Under the pieces are notes generated by a model. It was not told where the DNA came from, did no database searches, and was given only the letters and a program-made list of their open reading frames with translations. Shown one piece after another: positions 7,463 to 11,355 of a stretch of 11,355 nt of DNA. The position numbers and the translations under genes are program-made. Source of the DNA: Desulfonatronaceae bacterium UBA663 (GTDB taxonomy: Bacteria > Desulfobacterota > Desulfovibrionia > Desulfovibrionales > Desulfonatronaceae); the NCBI GenBank assembly GCA_002299865.1, contig DBNV01000008.1, positions 1 to 11,355 on the forward strand, written 5' to 3'. How positions within the stretch are numbered: the stretch's first letter is position 1; the number at the start of each line of letters is the position of its first letter.

Positions 7463-7496
7463 ACACAATCAACAATACTTTATCAGCATATTGTGT
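7463..7496. repeat. AT-rich inverted repeat in the divergent region
   Basis: ACACAAT at 7463-7469 and ATTGTGT at 7490-7496 are perfect complements with a 20-base spacer. CAATA (7473-7477) with TATTG (7489-7493) offers a competing pairing. A TTTTTT run follows the right arm. It could be an operator for the EAL/HDOD unit or a weak terminator facing the flavoprotein gene. No gene on the plus strand would use it as a terminator. Confidence 0.3.
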
Positions 7497-7649
7497 TTTT
7501 TGCTAGGGGTTCAGGGCGATGTATATTTCCTGGACGATCAACACGTTTTCCGGTCCCCTGGTGCAAAATTTTCTGGAGTGAATAGCTGGTTGCGGAAAAA
7601 ATAATGGACATTGTCTCGGGTTCGACCTCCGGGGCGTCATGGCGGTGTT

Positions 7650-7678
7650 TTGACAAGGCGGGGAGGCGGACATAGGTT
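7650..7678 (+). promoter_or_regulatory. Possible sigma-70-type promoter for the flavoprotein gene
   Basis: TTGACA at 7650-7655 is a consensus -35 box. At a 17-base spacing the -10 position reads TAGGTT (7673-7678), only three of six consensus bases. It would leave a leader of roughly 85 bases. An alternative -10-like TATATT at 7704-7709 lacks a matching -35 box. Weak call. Confidence 0.3.
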
Positions 7679-7769
7679 AAACAACAGGTCGACGCTCGTG
7701 TTTTATATTCTCGTCGATCACCGCTCACTTTGTCAATCATCGCAGAGGGTTGGTTCAAAAGGAGTTGCC

Positions 7770-8681
7770 ATGCGGAAAGTATCCTTGCTGATTATCGGCC
7801 AGGGACCGGCCGGGTTGTCCGCGGCTATTTACTCGGCTAGGGCCGGCGTCCAGACCCTTGTGCTTGGCTGCGCGTCCAAAGTAGCCGGCGATTATGACAT
7901 CGACAATTATTTCGGCTTTCCGGAAACCATTTCCGGTCGGGAACTCATCGGCCGGGGCATGCGGCAGGCGCAGCGTTTCGGGGCGGAGGTGCGTTGCGAG
8001 CGAGTCCTCTCCATCCATCAGGCCGAACACGGCGGCTACCATGTGCACACGGAGCAGGAGGAGTACGAGGCTTGCGCCGTGATTCTAGCCACGGGCGTCG
8101 CCAGGATGCGTCCATGCATTGACAACCTTCAGGACTATGAAGGCCGAGGGGTTTCCTATTGCGTCAGCTGCGAAGGCTTTTTTTATCGAAACAAGAAGGT
8201 CATGGTCCTGGGCGAGGGGAATTTCGCCGCAAACCAAGCCTTGGAACTGCTGCATTATACCCAGGACGTACGTATTTGTACCCAGGGCAAGCCCATGGAC
8301 ATCGCTGCGGCGTTTCAGGACAGGTTGCGTCAGGCCGGGATCGGAATCCAGGAGAAGAAAGTGAAGACCCTGCTGGGCGCGGATGGGCTGGACGCCGTGT
8401 TGTACGCCGACGGGACGCAGGAGGCGGTGGACGGTGTATTTATCGCCATGGGCCAGGCCTCTACCGCGGATTTCGCGGCCAGTCTCGGATTGGTGATGCG
8501 CAAGCAATTCGTCGAGGTGGACGCGCAACAGCGGACCAACCTGCCGGGGATCTTCGCGGCTGGAGATTGCGTGGGGCGCTTTTTACAGATCAGTGTGGCG
8601 GTGGGGGAGGGCGCTTTGGCCGCTAAGGCGGCCATTGAACACGTCAAGAAACAATGCCTGAAGGAAAACGGGACTGCTTGA
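7770..8681 (+). CDS. Thioredoxin reductase-like FAD-dependent oxidoreductase with altered NAD(P)H site
   Basis: A 303-residue flavoprotein. The frame is open upstream, but ATG 7770 is chosen because AAAAGGAG (7757-7764) precedes it and the FAD-binding strand begins at residue 4. GQGPAG (10-15) is the FAD dinucleotide motif. DIDNYFGFPETISGRELI (43-60) is the characteristic TrxR segment, CVSC (131-134) is the redox-active disulfide, and AGDC (264-267) belongs to the C-terminal FAD motif. In the second nucleotide-binding domain the normal GGGDSA is GEGNFA (148-153), and the HRR-type motif that grips the NADPH 2'-phosphate is replaced by RICTQG (168-173). NADPH is therefore unlikely as donor; NADH or another donor is possible. 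The substrate could be a dedicated thioredoxin, but none is encoded nearby. It appears to be a single-gene unit. Confidence 0.85.
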   Translation: MRKVSLLIIGQGPAGLSAAIYSARAGVQTLVLGCASKVAGDYDIDNYFGFPETISGRELIGRGMRQAQRFGAEVRCERVLSIHQAEHGGYHVHTEQEEYEACAVILATGVARMRPCIDNLQDYEGRGVSYCVSCEGFFYRNKKVMVLGEGNFAANQALELLHYTQDVRICTQGKPMDIAAAFQDRLRQAGIGIQEKKVKTLLGADGLDAVLYADGTQEAVDGVFIAMGQASTADFAASLGLVMRKQFVEVDAQQRTNLPGIFAAGDCVGRFLQISVAVGEGALAAKAAIEHVKKQCLKENGTA

Positions 8682-8707
8682 CAAATAGCCAGCCCACAGT
8701 CTAATAA
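8678..8707 (+). promoter_or_regulatory. Predicted promoter of the tRNA gene
   Basis: TTGACA at 8678-8683 matches the -35 consensus exactly and overlaps the TGA stop of the flavoprotein gene. A -10-like TAATAA lies at 8702-8707 with 18-base spacing. Transcription would start near 8714, about 18 bases before the mature tRNA end. Confidence 0.5.
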
Positions 8708-8731
8708 AATTCTTTTTTCCAAATTTATGCA

Positions 8732-8807
8732 GGGCCTATAGCTCAGTTGGCAGAGCCACCGGCTCATAACCGGCAGGTCCCAGGTTCAAATCCTGGTAGG
8801 CCCACCA
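8732..8807 (+). tRNA. tRNA with CAU anticodon; likely tRNA-Ile2, otherwise elongator tRNA-Met
   Basis: A 76-base cloverleaf with encoded CCA. The acceptor stem is GGGCCTA (8732-8738) with TAGGCCC (8797-8803), discriminator A at 8804 and CCA at 8805-8807. The D stem is GCTC/GAGC, and the anticodon loop CTCATAA gives CAU. The T stem is CCAGG/CCTGG around TTCAAAT. The first anticodon-stem pair is an A-C mismatch. Base pairs C4-G69 and C5-G68 are the features that mark tRNA-Ile2 for lysidine formation by TilS in E. coli. U12-A23, C29-G41, A37, A38 and A73 fit isoleucine identity. The acceptor stem also resembles that of typical tRNA-Ile(GAU). Not an initiator: it lacks the three G-C pairs in the anticodon stem and the 1-72 mismatch. 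Confidence 0.95.
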
Positions 8808-8876
8808 AGAGGGTAATGGTGCCTCAGGCGTGTTTTTACGCACTTACGTTTCCGTTGAATTTTGATCAGCATCGCG

Positions 8877-8922
8877 AGAGGTGTTTCATGGAGTGCCAAC
8901 TCCAGGAAGCACCTCTTTTTTT
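8877..8922 (+). terminator. Strong rho-independent terminator downstream of the tRNA
   Basis: AGAGGTG (8877-8883) pairs with CACCTCT (8910-8916). An inner stem TGGAGT (8889-8894) pairs with ACTCCA (8899-8904) around a GCCA loop. Seven T residues end the element (8916-8922). It ends the tRNA transcript and separates it from the nif3-family gene. Confidence 0.9.
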
Positions 8923-9012
8923 GTCGACTCGCCATGTGTTTGCAGTCTGCCTTAAGCGTCGTGATTTTTTAGACTTGCGCGACGCTGTCCGCGCCGTGGT
9001 CGAAGAGGAACC

Positions 9013-10023
9013 ATGCACGTCAATGATGTGATCGCAGTCATTGAGGAAATCGCCCCTTTGGAGTTCGCTGCGTCCTGGGATCGTTGCGGGGTGCAGGTGG
9101 CCGCACGGCGAGGCAAAATAAAACGGCTGGCCGTGGCGTTGGACCCCGCTCCGGATTGCGTAGACCGAGCCTTGGCCTGGGACGCGGATTTTCTCCTGAC
9201 CCATCATCCGTTGGCCTTGAAGCCCGGCCTGCCTGATCGTCCGGACGCGTATCATCATGTTCTGGGGACGCTGTTGCGTCAAGACGTCTGGCTCTATGCG
9301 GCGCACACCAGCCTGGATGTTCAGCCGGACGGACCGGTGCGTTGGCTGGCCAAGGAATTGGGTCTGGAGCGCGTCAGCGTTTTGGAGCCCACGGGTGCCG
9401 TGAGGCCGCGCTGGTTTCGCGTCCTGGGGCGTCCGGAGTCCCTGGCTTTGTTCGTGCGTGAATTGGAGCAACGGCCCGACATTGAGTTTTTCAACGTCGG
9501 GCCGCAAGCTCTGGAACTGGTGTGCTCAGCCGGAGCAGAGTCCACGGTGCGAAGCGTTCTGCGTCGGGATGCTGGGGCTTCCCTGCGCGTTCTTTCCCAG
9601 GACTTGGAGCATCCCGTGGCAACCGTGGGTTTCGGCTTTGTCGGCGTGTTTTCCGAGCCGTTGACCTGGAATGCCTTGGCTGCGGACTTGGAAAGGATTC
9701 TGGAACGCTCAGTTTTTGCTCTGGCTGGCCCGGTCCCGGAGATTATTCGCCGGCTGGCCTGCTGTCCCGGTTCCGGCGCGTCCATGTTGCCTCGGGTCAA
9801 GCAGGCCGGAGCCGAGGTCTTTATTACCGGCGATATGAAGTACCATGACGCCCGGACGGCCGAGGAGCTGGGGATACTGGTCGTGGACGTAGGGCATTTT
9901 AGCCTTGAGGAGCGGATGATGCGCTTTCTGGCCGAGCAGTTGCGCGTGAGGCTTTCAGATGAGGGATTGCGCGTGGAATTTTTTCCGTCACGAGATGGCA
10001 TCACCCACGGCATCTACGCTTAA
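9013..10023 (+). CDS. Nif3-like dinuclear metal centre hexameric protein
   Basis: A 336-residue protein of the Nif3/YbgI/YqfO family. It opens with the typical block IAPLEFAASWDRCGVQV (13-29). Metal-binding residues are visible in LTHHPL (H64, H65), AHTSLD (H98, D102) and VGHFSLE (H295, E299). TGDMKYHDA (272-280) is another family block. Residues about 130-215 are an extra domain between the two Nif3 halves, comparable in position to the PII-like insert of long family members such as YqfO; short members such as E. coli YbgI lack it. The family's biochemical role is unsettled (GTP cyclohydrolase type 1-like annotations are common), so no reaction is claimed. Weak AGAGG at 9004-9008 precedes the ATG by only four bases. 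Confidence 0.92.
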   Translation: MHVNDVIAVIEEIAPLEFAASWDRCGVQVAARRGKIKRLAVALDPAPDCVDRALAWDADFLLTHHPLALKPGLPDRPDAYHHVLGTLLRQDVWLYAAHTSLDVQPDGPVRWLAKELGLERVSVLEPTGAVRPRWFRVLGRPESLALFVRELEQRPDIEFFNVGPQALELVCSAGAESTVRSVLRRDAGASLRVLSQDLEHPVATVGFGFVGVFSEPLTWNALAADLERILERSVFALAGPVPEIIRRLACCPGSGASMLPRVKQAGAEVFITGDMKYHDARTAEELGILVVDVGHFSLEERMMRFLAEQLRVRLSDEGLRVEFFPSRDGITHGIYA

Positions 10024-10100
10024 AGGCCTTCGGAGATGATTCGGTTCGCGCCTGGAATTGCCTGGAAACTAAAGTTTGAAAGAGAACGGGGGGAGAGACA

Positions 10101-10835
10101 TTGAGTTTATACTTGAAGCAGATCGAGCAACTGGCCGCCTTGCAGAAGATTGACGATGAAATCATGCAGTTGAACGCGTTCCTCAAGAACGCTCCGTTGG
10201 AACTGGAGCGGATGCAGATCCGGAGTTCCGAGCTGCGGGACGCCGTCAAGGAGCTGAATGAAAAGATCGCCCAGATCGTCGGCCAACGGGACCAGTTGGA
10301 CAAGGACATTGAGGATGCCGGCCTGAAGATCAAAAAAAGTAAGAACAAATTGATGATGGTCAGCAACTCCAAGGAGCATCAGGCCATGATGCGGGAGATC
10401 GACAACCTGGAGAAAATGAATCGCAACCGTGAGGAAGAAAAGGTTTCGGTCATGGAAGAGATTGTCGGACAGGAAGAATCCTTGACCGAAGTCCAAAAGG
10501 AATTGGCCGATCTGCAACAGGAAATTTCCCAAAAGAAAAAGCAGATCAACCAGAAACTGCAATCATCCAAGGAGCGCCTGAAGACCTTGCAAGGTCAGCG
10601 CGGCGAGGCCGAGGAAGTAATCCCTAAGCCGATTCTAAGCCGTTATCAGTTCATCCATTCCCGGCTTTCGCAGCCCGTGGTGGTTTTCGTGGACCAAGGC
10701 ATTTGCAAGGGATGCAACATCAGCATCCCGCCGCAAACATACAACGTCTTGCAGAAGGGTGAGCAGATTCTCAGTTGTCCCAACTGCCACCGCATCATCT
10801 ACTGGGCCGGACATTTCGCTGAAGAAGAGTCTTAA
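10101..10835 (+). CDS. Coiled-coil protein with C-terminal zinc ribbon (DUF164/COG1579, zf-RING_7)
   Basis: A 244-residue cytoplasmic protein. Residues about 5-170 are an almost uninterrupted, charged heptad-type coiled coil, rich in E, K, Q and L. Residues 174-198 form a linker (PKPILSRYQFIHSR). A four-cysteine zinc ribbon follows: C202-x2-C205 in CKGCNISIPP and C226-x2-C229 in CPNCHRIIY. The start is TTG 10101 with GGGGGGAG upstream (10088-10095). Family members are widely conserved, often beside nif3-family genes, and are proposed nucleic-acid-binding or adaptor proteins without a firmly assigned function. Here the gene sits 77 bases after the nif3-family gene and just before rnpB. Confidence 0.92.
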   Translation: MSLYLKQIEQLAALQKIDDEIMQLNAFLKNAPLELERMQIRSSELRDAVKELNEKIAQIVGQRDQLDKDIEDAGLKIKKSKNKLMMVSNSKEHQAMMREIDNLEKMNRNREEEKVSVMEEIVGQEESLTEVQKELADLQQEISQKKKQINQKLQSSKERLKTLQGQRGEAEEVIPKPILSRYQFIHSRLSQPVVVFVDQGICKGCNISIPPQTYNVLQKGEQILSCPNCHRIIYWAGHFAEEES

Positions 10836-10866
10836 AGACGCTTAGTCCTGATGCGCATCGACATGA

Positions 10867-10890
10867 CCGCCAATTTTTGACCGGCGGCGT
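10867..10890 (+). terminator. Possible weak terminator overlapping the rnpB promoter
   Basis: CCGCC (10867-10871) pairs with GGCGG (10883-10887) around an 11-base loop that contains TTTTTGA. Only a short T stretch (10890-10893) follows. It overlaps the predicted -35 box of rnpB, so upstream termination and rnpB initiation may share the same bases. Confidence 0.3.
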
Positions 10891-10905
10891 TTTGATGCAT
10901 ATAGT
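10877..10905 (+). promoter_or_regulatory. Sigma-70-type promoter of rnpB
   Basis: TTGACC at 10877-10882 and TATAGT at 10900-10905 each match the consensus at five of six positions, with an ideal 17-base spacer. Transcription would begin about 10912-10915, at the expected 5' end of the RNase P RNA. Confidence 0.8.
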
Positions 10906-10934
10906 AAATCTTGCGGGAGTCGGGCGGGTCGTCG

Positions 10935-11003
10935 CCCTGCACCTACTTAGCCATGTCGTGATGGCTGTCTTAGCCAAGTTAACATGGCTAAGTAGGTGCA
11001 GGG
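10935..11003. repeat. Palindromic element forming the P3 helix of RNase P RNA
   Basis: The left arm 10935-10956 and the right arm 10982-11003 are perfect inverted complements over 22 bases, with a 25-base centre. The centre has its own hairpin: TGGCT (10962-10966) with AGCCA (10972-10976). CTTAGCCA occurs twice (10946-10953 and 10969-10976). The element can therefore also fold as two neighbouring hairpins, AGCCAT/ATGGCT (10949-10954 with 10961-10966) and CTTAGCCA/TGGCTAAG (10969-10976 with 10985-10992). It resembles double-hairpin or palindromic mobile elements in design. It may instead be simply an enlarged P3. Confidence 0.7.
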
Positions 11004-11087
11004 AGGAAAGTCCGGGCTCCACAGGGCAGGACGCTGGATAACGTCCAGTGGGAGCGATCCCAGGATAGCGCCACAGAAAGCAAACCG

Positions 11088-11156
11088 CCCCGCATTCACT
11101 TGGTCAGGTAACCTAGTTGCATTACGACTTTTTTGCGGGACCAAGTGAGTGCGGGG
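11088..11156. repeat. Enlarged P12 helix of RNase P RNA, related to the P3 palindrome
   Basis: The left arm 11088-11105 and right arm 11139-11156 pair over 18 bases, all Watson-Crick except one G-U (T11095 with G11149). The loop is 33 bases. The left arm matches the P3 left arm (10935-10952) at 12 of 18 positions, with all six differences transitions. Part of this may be chance, since the outermost bases belong to conserved RNase P sequence. Confidence 0.5.
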
Positions 11157-11331
11157 TAAGGGTGAAACGGTGGGGTAAGAGCCCACCAGTTGCCGCGGCG
11201 ACGCGGCAAGCTCGGCAAGCCCCGTCCGGAGCAAGACCAAATAGGAGGACGCTTGAGGCCGGCCCGGTCGATGTCCTTGGGTAGGTTGCTGGAGGCAGGG
11301 AGCAATCCTTGTCCTAGAGGAATGACGGCCG

Positions 11332-11355
11332 CCCCGCACCTGCTTGGCCGTGTCA
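11332..11355. repeat. Second, diverged copy of the P3 palindrome arm, cut by the window edge
   Basis: These 24 bases match 10935-10958 at 19 positions in the same orientation. The five differences are all transitions. The copy starts directly after the P2 3' strand, where other RNase P RNAs go within a few bases into ACAGAACCCGGC. The right arm, if present, lies outside the window. Confidence 0.6.

Larger units (their letters stand above)
7205..7769. other. Largely non-coding divergent intergenic region
   Basis: These 565 bases separate the minus-strand EAL/HDOD gene from the plus-strand flavoprotein gene. Apart from the small ORF at 7232-7425, I see no protein with convincing composition. 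The region is more AT-rich around 7455-7500 and 7560-7720, and contains an inverted repeat at 7463-7496 and two TTGACA-like hexamers. It probably holds the divergent promoters of the two flanking units. Confidence 0.6.
10914..11355 (+). ncRNA. rnpB: RNase P RNA (bacterial type A), 3' end beyond window
   Basis: The catalytic RNA that trims tRNA 5' leaders. Universally conserved blocks are present in order: GAGGAAAGTCCGGGCTCC (P4 5' side, 11003-11020), ACAGGGCAGG, ACAGAAAGCAAACCGCC (11072-11088), GGTAAGGGTGAAA (11155-11167), GTAAGAGCCCACCAG, GAGCAAGACCAAATAG (11229-11244) and CCTAGAGGAATGAC (11313-11326). P2 can be drawn from GTCGTC (10928-10933) with GACGGC (11324-11329). The P4 3' strand (consensus ACAGAACCCGGCTTA) and the P1 3' strand are missing, so the gene runs past the window. 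P3 and P12 are much longer than usual, and the expected junction after P2 is occupied by a repeat-like sequence. The 5' end is placed from the promoter and is approximate. Confidence 0.97.

Noticed and set aside
7519..7581. A 20-codon plus-strand ORF (MYISWTINTF...)
   Set aside because: Too short, with a weak ribosome binding site and nothing to support translation.
7483..7758. A 91-codon minus-strand frame in the divergent region
   Set aside because: Its composition is not protein-like, it has no good ribosome binding site, and it covers the likely promoter of the flavoprotein gene.
8747..9031. A plus-strand frame running from the tRNA into the Nif3-family gene
   Set aside because: It reads through the tRNA and the terminator and has no independent start with a ribosome binding site.
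10850..10859. Ten-base palindrome GATGCGCATC between the zinc ribbon gene and rnpB
   Set aside because: Short, with no T-run and no second copy in the window; likely chance.

Overview
The window looks like chromosomal DNA of a sulfate-reducer-type deltaproteobacterium, most likely in or near the Desulfovibrionales. This is inference from gene content: RNase J, a two-gene RdgC-like module, an atypical thioredoxin reductase-like flavoprotein, a fused EAL/HDOD protein, and the order Nif3 - coiled-coil zinc ribbon protein - rnpB. Base composition is moderately GC-rich and codon use is uniform. No insertion sequence, phage gene or CRISPR array is visible.

Layout. Positions 1-652 hold the 3' part of an N-acyltransferase gene of the COG3146 type. 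Positions 732-3886 form a tight + strand cluster: plsC-type acyltransferase, RNase J (start codon inside the end of plsC) and a fumarylacetoacetate hydrolase-family protein, probably ended by a terminator near 3932-3975. Positions 4006-5175 hold two coupled genes that together resemble RdgC: an N-terminal part whose reading frame is interrupted by an in-frame TAG after 12 codons, and a C-terminal-like part. Two minus-strand genes follow: a TPR lipoprotein (5279-5887) and an EAL/HDOD signalling protein (5984-7204), the latter preceded by a small ORF that looks frameshifted. Positions 7205-7769 are mostly non-coding. A thioredoxin reductase-like flavoprotein (7770-8681), a tRNA with a CAU anticodon (8732-8807) and a strong terminator (8877-8922) come next. 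The window ends with a Nif3-family protein, a DUF164 coiled-coil/zinc-ribbon protein and the RNase P RNA gene, cut off by the window edge.

The most unusual structure is in rnpB. Its P3 helix is a perfect 22-bp inverted repeat around a nested hairpin. The left arm of this palindrome recurs with transitions only at the junction downstream of P2, just at the window edge, and more weakly in the enlarged P12 helix. This suggests palindromic elements that inserted in, or spread through, an essential RNA. Next in interest are the split, apparently frameshifted RdgC-like module and the flavoprotein that keeps its redox CxxC but has lost the usual NADPH-binding signatures.
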